In this document: piece by piece, positions 39,379 to 53,069 of the stretch | Numbering within the stretch: the stretch's first letter is position 1 | Layout: every line of letters begins with the position of its first letter | Assembly: GCA_904063045.1 (NCBI GenBank) | Contig: CAJFCJ010000006.1 | Span: 124,001 to 188,000 of the forward strand | Length of the DNA stretch: 64,000 bases | Origin: Dimorphilus gyrociliatus | Lineage: Eukaryota; Annelida; Polychaeta; Dinophilidae | Direction: 5' to 3' | Notes under the pieces: model-generated | Told to the model about the DNA's origin: nothing | Seen by the model: the letters and a program-made list of their open reading frames with translations, nothing else | The model's database searches: none | Translations under genes and position numbers: made by a program

Positions 39379-42300
39379 TCAGGTTACTATTCCCTCCTCA
39401 TCTACAGCTTTCATTTCAACATCCTCCGGTACGTCTTCAGTCTTACTTAATAAATCTCTATCATCCTTTTCGCTGTGGGCATCACTTTCTTCGCTATCAT
39501 CATCCTCCTCATCATCGCTATTCTCACTTGTTCTAGTAACAGAAGGTAATTGTTCACCAGTTACTAAACATCTATGCTGAATAGCTTTTTGATACGCTTT
39601 TCTCATTGCCCTCATATCTTTACTTTTTTTGTTTTCATTTAATTTAACTTTATCTAAACCAGAATCAACACCTAGAGGTTCTAACTTAGATCTTGGCAAC
39701 CATTGCCATGTTCTTTTTTTATCAAAAAATAAAACTAGAAAGACTCTTTGTTCATACTTATTTTGTAATGCTAAAACTCTAGCTGGAGGAGGGGGAATAG
39801 GTACACCATTGTGTAGGTAACCATTTCTTGGCATTTTTGGATTTATTATGAGGGCGGGATACCACGGATAACCGCGGCATTTCGCCCATACCAGATCTAA
39901 AGGGTGCAGCTCGATCAGCGAGTCGACATCTTCTTCGGGATCTGCTGAACCTGGAGTAACACCCGCTACGAAGCGCATTCGCGGTTGACGTGGTCGTCTT
40001 GAGTATCTGTGGCCGACCTCCTGTGAAACGGGGGGAGGTGATGCTATGTCCGATTCCGTTCCGCCTATCCGACCGTCGTCCGACACCTATGCATCAACAC
40101 GGCCTTTGTTATATTTGCGATAAAGCGTACTAAATTTTAGCGATATTTAGCGATTTTTCAGCTACGGACCTCGGTTTCATTATCGGTCGCGCTGAGAATA
40201 TCGCGTTGGCCTCTGTATTGACGGAAACTATCCTTGTTCAACATCCACGGCTGCGGCGAGCTGATTGAAGGGGAATTCGGCGTGGGAGACGAAGGAGCCC
40301 TGGATGGGCTCTTGCAGAAATTTGATTGAGGTGAACGAGGAGTTCGAGGAGTGGCCGGAGTTCTACAAGGAGATATTGACTGACTATTCGGCGGAGTCGT
40401 GCTTTTCTTTCTGGTAGTTCTCTTGCCGCTGCGACCCCTTTTCTTTTTTGTCTTTTCAGGAGTGGGCAGAGGAACCTCAAAACCGGTATCGTCGCAAGAC
40501 TTATCTTGATTTTCTTTGTCTTCCTTTTCCTCCGATTTGGGTTTCCGCCGACTCCTAGTTGATCTCTCCTTTTCCGAATCAGTATCTTCGGCCACTAATG
40601 TTTTATCTTCCTCCTTATCCTCATCACCTGTGATTTAAGCGGTGAAAGCTATGTGATAAAAACAAAAAAAGAAGAAAATTTTTTAACTCATCGTAACTTA
40701 CCAGAAACACCGGGACTGTAAGCGTCATCATCTTCACTGGAATCCGATACTCCATCAGTTGAACGCCTTCTTTTCTGAGCTGCCATAGCCCGCCGTAATT
40801 TATTTATTTCTTTTTTAACTAGTTTGATCTGTTTTCCCTTTTTCTCTGCATAAAAAGAGTTATGAATATTTTTGAATTATTTTATTCATTATACGTACGG
40901 GGTTTTGCTGTCCACTCGTCTAATTTATCTAAAAGCATATCCAATTGTCGACTCATTGGTAACTTTGATCGAGCTTCTGCGTCCAGGACGTCTATTTCTT
41001 CCTGTACAGGACTTGATGGAGGACTGTTCAAGTGTAAACCAGTAGATTTGTCGTAGCCGATTTTAGCGACTTGTCTCTTTGCTGCTCTTATAACTGTTCC
41101 CCCAGAGTCCCTTAATTTTAACGCTGCACGATAGTAAATAGTATATTTATCATTATACGTTGTACAGTTTTTGATTATTAATGAGAAATCTTCTTCAAAG
41201 TCATCAATACTGAGATAACAATTAGTTTCAATCTTTTCGTGCATAGTAGAGAAATCCATGGGTTTTTCTATGAGCTCTCTATATTGAGGGGCCTCTTTTT
41301 CGGAAACTGGTTCAGCAAAGAAAGAGTTTGTATCTAAACTTTTTAATCTGTCTAAAATTCCAAGTAACATAGTATTCAGAGGTTGCATCCGCAATCGAAC
41401 TTCTTTCTGCTTAATTTTTATTAGATCTCTCTTAATTTTTTCTCGTTTTCTTATCAACTCAACAAGCAGGCGCGCCTTTTCCAGATCGTGTCTAAGTCTC
41501 TGCCAGTACTTTAGTTGTTGTTTCATCTCTGCTTCCTCTGTATCGTCGTCTTCTTTCTGATCTCTTATTCTGTTCATGTGATTGCTCTGTAATCTTCTTA
41601 GGAGAGGCACACCATTTCTGCTCTGTCGCTTCAAGGTCCAATACCCAAGCAGTTTTTGCATGAATTCTTTTTTGCCATGAACATTAATTTTTGATGAGAT
41701 AACAGAAACTCTTTTTTGAGTTAAAACCGGTATTGAAATAACAGGTGCAGCAGCTCTTCTCTCAGCTAAAACTTTTCTAGCCTTTCGCATTCTATTTCGA
41801 CTCTTTGCCTTTAATTGAGCAGGTGTTGAAGGAGTTGCTTGCCGATCTTCTTCAGAAGATGCTCCATTGTCAATCATTGGCATGTTTTGACAATCGGCTG
41901 GTGAATGAACATCGCAATACGCTGTTTTGCGTACGCCAACCGTTGTGTTCGAATCAGCGGACTCTCTTACAGGTTCTATCTTCATATACAAACCAGCGTG
42001 CTGAGCGCAGGTAACATGGAAGGCGGTATAGCAGTTGGTTTTATGGCATTGAATACAAGCACCAATGTTACGTTGCTTGCATATATAGCAAGTTAATTTC
42101 CATCTGGCTGGTGGAATTCTATCTATGCTATCTATTGGTTCTAGAAATACAGTGTTCGCAAATCCGATTTCCTATTTGAAATAGAAAGTTCAAGTTAATT
42201 ATTGCTATTAACAAAAAAAAATACACTTACGGGAATCCATAGAGCACAAACGACATGAGCCCATCGTCCATCATCAGTTTGCTTGAATGCTCCTCCTTTA

Positions 42301-43338
42301 TTCGGACAAAGGCAACATTCAACTGCTCTTGATGGACTTTGTAAGCAACGCCTACACAACCATTGTCCTTCCGGAATGTATGGTACACCATAACATTCCT
42401 GATGAACAGCAAGGTTGCACATATCGCAAAATAGGATCATATTCATATTCTGACATTCGCCATCCAGACAAATGCAGCACAAAGCATCGTCATCAATGTC
42501 CTTTTGATCACAATTTGAATTTTGAAAGGCAGCTTCCTTTTCAAATCTGTCAATCAGCAATTCAAATGTTTCACGATCAATTAAAGAGACGCTTTCATTA
42601 GCTCGAGTTTCATTAATTAATTGTAGCCAAGCAAAATCCTAATAGATGAAAAAAAATTGATTTTCCTCAAAATTAAACAAACTAATTTAGAATACTACCT
42701 CCTCATCCATATCGTATTCAACCATCTCATCAAGATCTTCTGGCGATTTTTCCATATATCTGTTATTATGCTTTAGTTAGTGATTTATATTTTTAATAAT
42801 GAAAATCAAAGTACCTAAAGTAAGCTTGAGTCCTTGAGGGTGCTACGCAAGGCTGATAGTTTTCTATAATTCTGAAAGAAGGTTCAGGGAGTCTTATTTT
42901 CTCTTTTTCTTTTTCTCTCTTCTCAGCGTCACCCCCTGACTGAGAACGCAACATTTCCTTTGCTTGTTCCCTTTTGGCGTTGTCCATGTTATCTATATTC
43001 TCTTGCGAAACAACATTTAACATTTCGTATATATTTAATCGATGGATTTTTCCATCCAGTTCAATTTCAACAATTTTTTGAGCATCAGCATAGGTCAGTG
43101 TATCTCTTGGCTGGGTTATTGTATCTGGAGAAGTAGTAAGCTTCTTGCTGTTCTTGCTTTTTCGCGAAGGTGATGGTGAACCAACATTTTTATAGTCATA
43201 ATGAGTGCTATGCATATGAGATGTTATTCCTCCATAACTCTTATATAATTTTTCGCAATCTTCAAATGGACATTTATATGGTGGCTTGGTTTCTTTTAGA
43301 TTTGCCAGCCATAAATCTATGTCCAGAGAGCTGTTCAT
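39379..43338 (-). CDS. BRPF1: Bromodomain and PHD finger protein BRPF1 (peregrin)
   Basis: Seven minus-strand exons, 42815-43338, 42699-42759, 42231-42638, 40899-42171, 40704-40847, 40170-40627 and 39379-40086, give 1,191 residues. Domains in order: a C2H2 finger near residue 22 ([20 protein letters not shown]), the EPcA-like region, a PHD-knuckle-PHD module from about residue 248 ([41 protein letters not shown]), a basic helix region ([19 protein letters not shown]), a bromodomain around 600-700 ([26 protein letters not shown]) and a C-terminal PWWP from about 1010 ([17 protein letters not shown]). BRPF1 scaffolds MOZ/MORF and HBO1 acetyltransferase complexes on histone H3. The domain set is complete. 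The donor at 40169 (GTCCGT) is weak. A TTAG acceptor-like site sits close before the ATG. Confidence 0.96.
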
Positions 43339-45217
43339 ATTTGCTTCTAACGAAAGATATATAAGAGGCTATAATACAACTCGCATACCTCCTCAGCTTC
43401 AGAAATGCTTTGTAAAATTGAAAAATTCTTTGAGTAAATCGGACTGAATCGATACCAACGAATATTGTCTTATTGGAAAATTAATCAATCGAATTTTTGA
43501 CTAATTTTTTGAACAAATCCAGTAGATAGAAATCTGTACTTGCAATATGTAGATAAAAATTGTGTATAACAATTCTGATTTTGTTGAAAAACAACCTTTA
43601 TCAAAATGTTGATTGTTTGACCGCCATATTGGAATGGCAGCGGCGTTGGTGAGGATCAGGATACCTGTTTTATATAATGAAAAAAGGCGCGTGCGGTATT
43701 GCTACATTCTGAATGGACGTCCATTTTAGCCAGAACAAGTTATAATCGGACAAAAAATTGATTTTCAAATAGTCTCTTGTTAGACACTTTTTTCAAATAA
43801 TCGTTTCTTCTGAAATAGTGCATAATATAACTATTGTCTTAAACTTAAAAGAGTTCGATTATTACACGCACGTTTAATAAATATATACTAAAATAGAAAT
43901 ATCTCTTTAACACTTGCGGATTAACTGATTTAGTTGAAGCGCAATTTAGTATCACCAAAACTAAATACGCAACCCTGGGTAAAACTTCGACTGAACAGTT
44001 AGGATAAGTTAAAATAAGCTTTAACGATTTTCATTCATAAATAGCAATAAGTAATTCATACTCTTATTTGTCATTATTTTGATCAAAACTTACTATTAAT
44101 TTCTGTCATTCATAATAAATAATAAAAAATAAATAATTGTTTGAATTATGTTGAAAATCAATTAAACTAGAAATAGATAAGACTTAATCAAACGAACTAA
44201 ACTACAGTAAAGTTGTTAAAATATGTGAAAAGGTAATAGTAGAAAATTAATTTATTATATTCATTTAGAATATTTAATTCGTCATATGTTAGACGGAATT
44301 TTATCTACAAATAGATCTTCATTTAAATTAATTAATTCTGAATAGAAACAACAACAACAACGAAGTTTTCAGTACAATACGATAAATACTGGAATTTTTA
44401 ATAACAAATAATAGCGTAGTTATCGCTATTTAACCATATTATAAAATTTAGTTCGTTGGGGTTAGGGGTTCTCTAGTACAAGTAAATACAAATGAAAAGA
44501 TTAACTTATAAACAGAACTACCAAAATTATAAAACGAACATATATTGAAAGATTACCTAAAGAGATATACGCACCAAATATTTTCTTACATAAACGGAAT
44601 ACTTTGTATGTTGTATACTGTATACTTGAATGCTGGCTTCGTTTGAAAGGATAACACAGAAAATCGGTCATGTGTATTCTGATTACTAGGTTAATTAAAA
44701 GAATTTTCATTCAATTTCTTAGATCTTTATCTAATTTACACAATTCCCTGAGAATTATTCTTCTTTAACATATAGCTCTCTTCTTTCTCTTATGAATAAT
44801 AAAAGAGAAAGAGTTAGTTGATACTTGATAAATCTTATTTGCTTTAAATGAAATAAAGAGAGATTCAGTAAAAACTAAACTTAATACACATGGCTTCTAT
44901 TTTAAACATATTGTAAAGTTTAATGTATTCTCTTCACCTAATTTAAATATGTACCAAGCCTTTGTCTAGTAGATAATAAGAGAGAATTTACTAGAAGATG
45001 TTTCAAAGAAAAAAGTATAGTATTTTATTTGGATTTATACAAAAAAAAAATAGGGCAAAATGCATCATTTAACATGAAATAAAAAAAATAGCATACATAC
45101 ACACACACAGAAGAAAATATGTAAATACTTGAAGAAGAGAAAGTACAAACAATGAAAAAGAGAATTAAAATAAGTTAATAAAAAATAAACACGAAAATTA
45201 TGGTCAAAAAATGCTAT
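43339..45217. other. Intergenic, AT-rich
   Basis: The 5' flank of BRPF1 and the 3' flank of the SLC16 gene on the same strand. No exon is supported. A GC-richer patch (about 43,615-43,700) may be the BRPF1 core promoter. It holds an ATACTGTAT motif (44616). Confidence 0.55.
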
Positions 45218-46859
45218 TTATATGTATAAATCTTGTTTGTCATTTTGCTTCTTTTTAACTTTTATACACAGGACCAAAGAAGCTGCTAGAATTATTACGG
45301 ATCCGCTAACAGCGTATGCTATTAAGTATTCTTTAGTCTCGTCAATAATTAAACCTGCTAAAGGTGGTCCGATTACGTTACCAATTCCTTGACACATATA
45401 AATCAAACCTGTAGCCCATGTAACGTATCGGCTGTCCAATATAAGAACAATCATTGTCAAACTTAGTGCGTAGTCAGCACTCATGAACCAGCCGTAGCCG
45501 GCACAAGCGAATGCTAAATAATAAAAATTAGAGCAAAAGGGCATTGTTATTAAAATCAATCCGACCATACATGTATAAATCATGTATAGACGGAGTATGG
45601 ATATACAGTTTTTATCGGCTAGCCATCCAACGAATATTTGGCCAACTGTATTGCAAGCGCCAATTACTGGAGTTAAATAGGAGGACGCAAAATGACCAAA
45701 TTTAAACTGTTCGACAGCCATTTGCATATTGAATATGTAGGGAATGTCGGAGGCCATGTATACCAAGCCAGTACATAAACAAAAGATAAGAAAACTGGAT
45801 TTGAATATATTTGATGGAACTATCGAACATATTTTCTTTTCTTCCTTAATTGGCTCTTCGCTATCTTGGCTTGATAATTGAGGGCAACTTGCCCACATTC
45901 GCTTCGATGGTAATACTAACGTTTTCAGACCTTTTTTATCCAATGTTTCTAACGATTGAGTACATGACGATAATTTGGATTGAACAGTTTCCGATGAAGT
46001 ACTTTTATGAAGTTCCAAAGGTCTATAAAGGGCACCACAAACGCAAATATTTAAAAGAACTGCGGCTAAAATCAGCAAACATCCTCTCCATGAGTAAGTT
46101 TCTATAAGAAAATTACAAATTGGAGGTCCAATAACAGTTCCAAGACCGGAGCCGGAAAGAGCGATTCCAGTTGCGGATGATAGTTTTTTATCAAAATATG
46201 TGGAGATAATAACAACGGCTGGTACGTAAACAAACGCTAAACCCAATCCAGAGACAAAGCCATAGGTAAGGCATATAAAGAAGAAATTGGACGAAAAGAA
46301 AGCTAATATGAACCCAACTGAGGCGACGAAACCACCAAATATTGTTACCTTTCTACAGCCAAATTTATGTGTAGCCAAAGATGAAAGTGGTGCGCAGATT
46401 AATGGAACAGATACGAACAAACTATTGGCCAAACTTGTCCAGGCGTTCGAAGTCCCTAAAGAATTAATAAAATATAAATCATCACTGTCTTACTTAAAAT
46501 TGTACTTGTACATACCTAAAGTTTTTGTCCAGATGTGTTCAAACTGTCCTACGGAAAAGGCAATTCCATCAGCTATTGTAAATAAGACGAAGGACGCAAA
46601 GACTATTATCCACCCGTAGCCACCGTCTTGCTGTATAGCGTCCTGTAATAACAAAAAATAAATTATGAAAATTAAAAAGTCAACTGAAAAAGAAAATTTT
46701 AATATCACAAAAATGAATAGGAAAATATAGTTAAAAAAAATTCCAAGTCTCAATCGACTACTTGAACTTTGAATTTTTCTCACATAATTGGAATCAGAAT
46801 ATATGTAATAGTTAATGAGATTAAAAGAAAATTACCTTACAGGTCAAATAAGAATACAT
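45218..46859 (-). CDS. SLC16-family monocarboxylate transporter
   Basis: Minus-strand exons 46836-46859, 46516-46642 and 45218-46455 give 462 residues. The first coding exon is only eight codons (MYSYLTCK) and joins in phase 0 to DAIQQDGGYGWIIVFASFV, which holds the DGGYGW signature of SLC16 carriers before TM1. The second family block appears as YFDKKLSSATGIALSGSGLG near TM5. About twelve membrane segments are split by a ~60-residue Ser-rich cytoplasmic loop. A lysine-rich tail ends the protein. Such carriers move monocarboxylates, amino acids, thyroid hormone or other small solutes. The residues here do not let me choose a substrate. Confidence 0.88.
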
Positions 46860-48241
46860 GGAAGACGTAGTAGATAAGAACAAATCAAAAAGATATGTTT
46901 AACCTTTCAGTTTTTCACGATTTGCTTAGCAATATTAAATCATAAAGATCGTTTTAGAGTTTGATAGTACTATGATAAGGGCTTTTACAAAGCATTCAAT
47001 GAGGCGATCTCCGTTTTTAACCAGATGTTCGTAATCTACTTTCTCAGTACAAAGTTACCAATCTTGACCTATTTTATACCTTATAAGGTTATCCAATTAC
47101 AAGATTAATAAGTATATATACTGTTTATAATAAAACAAGGAAATTCAGAGCTCTTATGTTATTCCTTTGGAAAACATGAACGAAGCCTCTGGGCCTAAAA
47201 TGTAAATATGCTCTATATTTTTAATAAACGTAATAATACATAAAATATTATATACATATGAATATGTATTAATAGAAATTTTATATATATTATATTTATA
47301 TATATATCTATAACAAAGGCAAGTCTTCTTTGACTTTTTCATAAAAGCGTTATCTATTCAATTCTCTCATTTAAAGGCTTCTGGTCGTATTTTTAGAGAT
47401 TATTTTTGATAAATATTATCGTGCAAGGTCAACAGTAAAGAAGAACGAATGGTTATCGCTATTTGAAGAAGTCACTGATCTGACAGCGTAATCATGTATG
47501 ATGTAGAAATCACAGTAAAAGATATTAAATCGCCTTACTATATGAACATAAGACATAGTGCTAATATAAACACTGAAAGAATTTCCTTCTCATTATTCAT
47601 ACATTGATTTTCCCTAAAAAAAATATCTATTTACAATTTTACAAACCTCGTCCTGGATTGTTTGTCAGTCCTTTAAATCATCAGGGGAGTCCTCGTTCGA
47701 AAAGAGCTTTTGACTCCTTATAGAATTCATAATGGGGGAAAAGGCGAATCAATTCAACGTTGCGTAATAAAATGAAAAATAGCACAGCTGATCAACAAAT
47801 GCAGATAATCGAATATCTGGATAGGTGGCGTTGTTCACAAGAAAAAATTTTTTATCATCGGCCATTTTGAAGGTCAATAACTTTTGGCGGTTTATTTCAA
47901 ACAGTGTATAACTCACATTATAATAATTACTTAACTTTTCAGTTTTTTGTGAGAGTAAGTTACATTTTTCAAATATAATATATACATATATATATAATAA
48001 GTAACGCATATGAACTACAATATGCAAATAACCCTTAATGATTATCTCTTATTACATAACATGTTAGGTTAATAATTGAGATTAATTTGTTTATGATTTA
48101 GTTTTTAAAAAATTCTCAATCAAATTACAAGGTTCAAGTGGTTTTTTTCAAAAAAATAAAAATCTGAACAATACTTTATTAATAATGTAAATTGGTACAA
48201 AGAGTTGTTCGTTAGAAGGATTAAAATGTATCAAAAAAGGT
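46860..48241. other. Intergenic, AT-rich, with one small minus-strand frame
   Basis: The 5' flank of the SLC16 gene and the 3' flank of CDK1. One 38-codon minus-strand frame with a good start context lies at 47749-47865 (see its own entry). Otherwise (TA)-rich and poly-A stretches. Confidence 0.5.
47749..47865 (-). other. Possible small open reading frame
   Basis: ATG in a favourable context (AAAATGGCC) opens 38 codons starting MADDKKFFLVNNATYPDIRL. I recognise nothing and see no splice-linked exon. It could be a chance frame or an upstream exon of the SLC16 gene leader. Confidence 0.2.
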
Positions 48242-49416
48242 TTAATCGGTAAATGACATATCTTTACTGCAATTAGAAGGCATGCTGCTTTTATTCAGTG
48301 TGTTGAAGTAAGAGTGATTAAGGGCGTCCCGACAGTTGATTCTGTCTCCGGGATTGTAAACAAGCATCTTATGCAACAAGTCCAAACCTTGTTCATTCAA
48401 ATGAGGACATCTATCCGCAAGGACGTCTGTATGCCACTTTGGAAATATAGATTTGTAGTCAGGAAGTTCTTCAACTCCCGGCCAGGAATCATTTGTGGGT
48501 GTCGTAAGTGTTCTACAAATTTTCAAATAATAATGATAAACAATGAGACGATTAATAATAATTTTTGTAAGGAATTTACCTAAAAATTCTTAAAATCTGG
48601 TCAATTTCTGAATCTCCCTGAAACAACGGTTTCCTATTTGACATTTCCGCAAAGATGCAACCAATTGACCACATATCAACAGGAGTTGAATATCTGGCAG
48701 ACCCAAGTAAGACTTCTGGAGCTCGATACCAAAGGGTTACTACTTCGTGTGTATATACTCTTACAGGAACGCCGAATGCTCTTGCTAGACCAAAATCTGC
48801 CAGTTTAATTGCTCCATTTTTATCGATTAAAAGATTTTGAGGTTTTAAGTCGCGATGAAGAACTCGTCGTTCGTGACAGAAGAGAACACCATCAAGAATT
48901 TGGTAAAGATAGCTCTGAACAAGATCGGGGGGAAGGAGTTCGCCTTTCGGAAGAGCATCCATGTATTTCTTCAGATCCATAGTCAAATATTCAAAGACCA
49001 AGTAGATTTTATTTTCCTCCATCAAAACATCTTGTAAGCTACAAGAAATTAAATGTAAACAACCAATCGAGGTCGTAAATTATCTCAAACGTAAAGATAT
49101 CGTAATAGAATTTTTTTTTAGAAGTTAAAAAGTATTTACCAAACAATGTTGGGATGTTGCAGTTCCTTAAGTAAGGAAATTTCACGAATAGCGGTACTAG
49201 GAACACCTTCGTCCTCATTTTCCAGCCTAATTTTTTTCAATGCAACAATTTCGTTTGTATGTTTATGTTTCGCTTTGTAGACAACCCCATAGGTGCCTAT
49301 GACAAGAAAAAGTTGGATGAATATTCTCAAATGCTTGAATTTTTTGTAATAAAATTGTTATACGTACCCTCTCCAATTTTCTCGATTTTAGTGTAGTCGT
49401 CTATTATTCCTGACAT
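48242..49416 (-). CDS. CDK1: Cyclin-dependent kinase 1
   Basis: Minus-strand exons 49368-49416, 49140-49296, 48580-49038 and 48242-48512 give 311 residues. The glycine loop is [10 protein letters not shown], keeping the inhibitory Thr14/Tyr15 pair. Lys33 lies in IVALKKIR and the cyclin-binding helix is intact ([16 protein letters not shown]). The catalytic loop [10 protein letters not shown] and DFGLARAFG follow, then the T-loop threonine in [27 protein letters not shown] and [10 protein letters not shown] favour CDK1 over CDK2. It drives entry into mitosis together with cyclin B. The C-terminus has a short extra tail ([15 protein letters not shown]). It is head-to-head with CCP110 at a distance of 354 bp. 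Confidence 0.97.
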
Positions 49417-49770
49417 TTTTTCTCTTCCAAATATTCTTACAGGCTACTTTCACCTCTCCAAGTGATAATTTTCGGCTATTTTGGAGTAGTTAACCAGAAT
49501 ATTAATGTTAAAATAATATAACGTTGAGTGTGGGCTCCAAAATTTTTGAAGTTGCCGACTGACCAATCACGCTACAGCTAAGTGGAAAAAACCGTATCGA
49601 ATCAGAACTTAGATCACAAAAAAAACAGAAAAATTTTTATATATTCTTACACCATTAGAAATTAGAATAAATTCTTATTTTTCCTAATTATAATTCGAAA
49701 ATGTTAATATAATTATTCAAAAAATAAATCTAACCACAAAACTGGTAATCTCAGTAGCTCGGAATTTAAA
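49417..49770. promoter_or_regulatory. Bidirectional promoter interval, CDK1 / CCP110
   Basis: These 354 bp lie between two divergent start codons and have no coding sequence. An inverted CCAAT box (GACCAATCA) is visible at 49561-49569, a motif common in G2/M and bidirectional promoters. Sharing is inferred from the layout. Confidence 0.5.
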
Positions 49771-52617
49771 ATGGATGCGAACTCAAATATCGACTCAGCG
49801 GCAAATTTCACTGAAAATTTTTCCAAAGAAAATATTAACAATGAAATTAGAAGTACAATTGACACATCGGTAATTTTATAAATTTTTGAAATCCAATGAT
49901 GTCTTATTTAAAAAAAAATTGTTAAAAATATTACTTTTTTTTCAATTTTCAAACGGTTCTTTAATTTCCTTTCGTAAACATGTTGGTTCTTGTAGTGTTT
50001 CGAACAACTTTAATAAATTATCATTATTCATTATTATTTTTGTTACTGATGAATTATAAACCCAAATTAATGTGTTAATTGCTTACCATAATGACGCAAC
50101 AGAGCGAAGAAGTTACTGTTCACCACGAAAAGGAAGAGACTTCACCTTTAATTTTACAAGAAACGACGTTTGAATCATGTATAAGATTTTATGGATGCCC
50201 CATTTTACCTCCAATTGTGAGTAATTCATTATCATATACTAAATGCTTTCAAGTGCTTTCGACTTCTAGTTAAGTCTCAAGGATCGAGAAGAAATGCTAA
50301 AATATAAAGAATTGGCAAAAACTGCCGAAATAAATTTAAGAAATAAAAGACGTAAGAAACTTGTCGATAAAGTAACATCGGTTTTAAATACTATAGAGGT
50401 CGGTACTCATATGAAATTTGAATATTTCCTTCAAAATTTTATTCGTTATTGAATAACAGGAAAGAAAGACAATTAAAACCTTACCCATAGAAAACCCTTC
50501 TGAGAGTTCTGATACTGAGAGTACAAGTAGCAGTGCACCAACAAGGACAAACTCAACTATTTTAAGCGACGAAAATGAAGATATTACTAATCCTAAAACT
50601 GAAAATTTAATGTCATCTGATAGCGGAATCTCATCTAAAATGCGTACAAATGAATCTAAGTCTCTAGCCAGTACTGGAGTAACACTATGTCCTGATTTAG
50701 AAGGAAGTGCCTTGCTAGCAAATGTTTCGTTACACGATGAAACGGCTTCTACGGTCTGTAGTGATAACGAGGACCAAGAAACATCTAAGAGCTTAATGAT
50801 AAAACCACTTGAAAATAAAACCACGGAAGACGATGAAGAAAGTAATCACTCAACCGACTCAAAAACAAGCTATACATTAGAATCCCCTTGTGCAGCTCTG
50901 CAAGAGCAATATGAAAAAGGTCTCGTTTCTGATAATATGGATCTGGAATTAACTCACAGTTTTAGTGAGGAGAATCATAAGAGAGCAGAAAATGAGGATC
51001 AACCGACAGATTGCTCTGTAGAATTGGATGAAGAAGATGAAGAATATGTTATACCCTCGATACCTTTAAACGAATTTGAAAAACCTCAAGAAATTGTTTT
51101 AGAAAACTCTGAAGTAGATTCAAATGGAAATACTTCGAGTAATGTTTTAGATGAAGATGAACATAATAATTTAATGTGTTTAGCAGAAATGTATGCCAAC
51201 CAGGAAGCGAAAGATGACAGTGAGATCTCCAATAGTGAAGTTACAGTTGATCAACCAACTTGTATCGAAAAGCTAAATGAATTACCTATCGAAAATCCAA
51301 AAAATACTAGCGAGATTGTTGCTTCAAGTGATGTAAATATTGATGATGTTGAAAGATCTGAACAAATGGCAATAGAATCAACGAAAATTGAAGAAAATGC
51401 CACTAAAAAGAATATTCCTAATTTATCCGATCAATCTCCTTGCTATCGCTTGCAACGACGGCAGTTGCTAGAGGAGGAATCTGAAATGAGGAAACAACAT
51501 TTAAAGAGATATTTAGAAGAATTAAGTCGAATGCCTCTGCCAGGAGATGAAATTGTAGTTGAAAAACGAAGCGTTGAAGATCTAGTGAACTTTTTAAATT
51601 CGAAAGTTTTGGATCAAGATTTAATAAATCAAAAAGTTAATTTGCGACGACTAATTGATGATCATGACGAAATGATAAGTACTTTATCGAAATCGGAAAT
51701 AAAAGAATTAGAAAACTCTCTTTTTGAAAAAATGAAAGAAAGATTATTGTCGATGAGAGATGATTTTGTAACAAGTACACCAATAGAAAATACTCCCGAA
51801 AGGCCTACAAATACCTCGAACAGACTTATTTTATCTGAAGATGAGCTCCATCGCCGTTTTTGTAAATTTTCTGCTGTTGTTAAAGGTTACCTAACTAGAA
51901 AGTTGTTGTATACTGAAAAGGTTCAGGGCTTATTGTGCACTGTTAAAGACACAGCAGATTTTGCTCTTCATTTTGAACAAGATTCTACTTTAAGAGAGCC
52001 AACAGCAGCAGAAAGAATGCTGCAAGAAAGGGTTCTTTCTCAATTGACGGCCGCTATGTACAATCTGCACTATTTGTTTATTGAGAGTTCGCCAGCTGAG
52101 AGAATGAAAACCATCAGTCTTGACAGAGAAAGAAAATTGTCAGAAAAAAAGAAACTAAGTGAGAAAAAATTGAGTACGGCAACTATAAAAAGACGATCAA
52201 GAATAGAAAGCCGAGAAGGGAAGAGTGTGAAAAGACCCAAGGCAATATCAAAAACTTTAAAGCCCACTTTATGTAAAAGTCCGGAAAAATTAGATAAAGA
52301 AGCTTTAAATAGGTATTACCCAGCCGTGAGCATAAACATATGTACTACATTGATTTTTATTATAGGAGTAAAAAAGCAGCTACTATGAGAGTTCAGAGAA
52401 AATTATTATTAGATGAAATCGAAAAAGAGTGTGCTACTTTAGCACAAACTAAGAAAAAACAACCACCATCTGGTAGGCATACTTGGAATTTTTAATTTTA
52501 TTTCTATTTATTCTTCGTTTGTTTAATCTAGAAAAATCTGCCAAAAAATCAATGACGAGAAAAACTGCGTTGACAACTAAGCCAATGGTTAGACACATTG
52601 CTTCTGCGAAACGATAA
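49771..52617 (+). CDS. CCP110: Centriolar coiled-coil protein CCP110
   Basis: Exons 49771-49869, 50103-50216, 50270-50398, 50460-52312, 52366-52472 and 52532-52617 give 795 residues. Most of the protein is acidic, Ser/Glu-rich and disordered, with a helix-rich N-terminal segment (LKDREEMLKYKELAKTAEIN). The diagnostic region lies in the C-terminal third: KGYLTRKLLYTEKVQGL, ERVLSQLTAAMYNLHYLFIE and SPAERMKTISLDRERKLSEK, matching the human CCP110 C-terminus, which carries an IQ-like helix. The protein caps the distal end of centrioles, limits their length and blocks premature ciliogenesis. It is a known CDK substrate; here it sits beside CDK1. The basic tail after residue 660 is repeat-like in lysine. 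Confidence 0.85.
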
Positions 52618-52892
52618 ATAATCTGGGAGAAGCTCCTTAAGAATTTTTAAGACATCATACTGCCATTTTCATTTTCAAAACTGAGATTATAGTTAAAACA
52701 AAAATTGTATTAATACTAATAGCTTGTTTAGTATATTCTTTATGATTGGATAGTTTAAACTTTCGAATTTTAAGTGTACGAAAATAGATGGCGCCACATT
52801 ACCAACCGGCCATGTTGTACAGGAAGCAGTTTACGACGACGTCTGCTTTAACGTAGAACTGATTGGAATTTTGTTTCTACATTCCATTGAAA

Positions 52893-53069
52893 ATGCGACA
52901 ATTAAAAGGTCAAGTTAAGGAAAGCCGAAAAGAAAAAAGACAGAGGCGGAAAGAAAACCTTGAAAACAAAAGTAAAGTGATTTCCATAGTTCTTCCAGTT
53001 ATTGTAGCCATCACTGCAATTTGCATCGGAATCGTATACTTTGGAACAAGACCTAAAGCTATTGCTTAA
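52893..53069 (+). CDS. SMCO4: Single-pass membrane protein SMCO4
   Basis: A single exon encodes 58 residues. The ATG at 52893 is chosen because the first residues MRQLKGQVKESRKEKRQRRKEN match the start of human SMCO4 (59 residues), and the longer upstream reading begins only at a TTG. A lysine/arginine-rich cytosolic helix is followed by one membrane segment (VISIVLPVIVAITAICIGIVYF) and a short C-terminus TRPKA. The function of SMCO4 is not established. It lies 275 bp after CCP110 on the same strand and converges with LRCH (127 bp). Confidence 0.9.
   Translation: MRQLKGQVKESRKEKRQRRKENLENKSKVISIVLPVIVAITAICIGIVYFGTRPKAIA

Noticed and set aside
43625-43636. CArG-like box (CCATATTGG) upstream of BRPF1
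   Set aside because: The AT core is five bases, not six, so it does not fit the SRF consensus.
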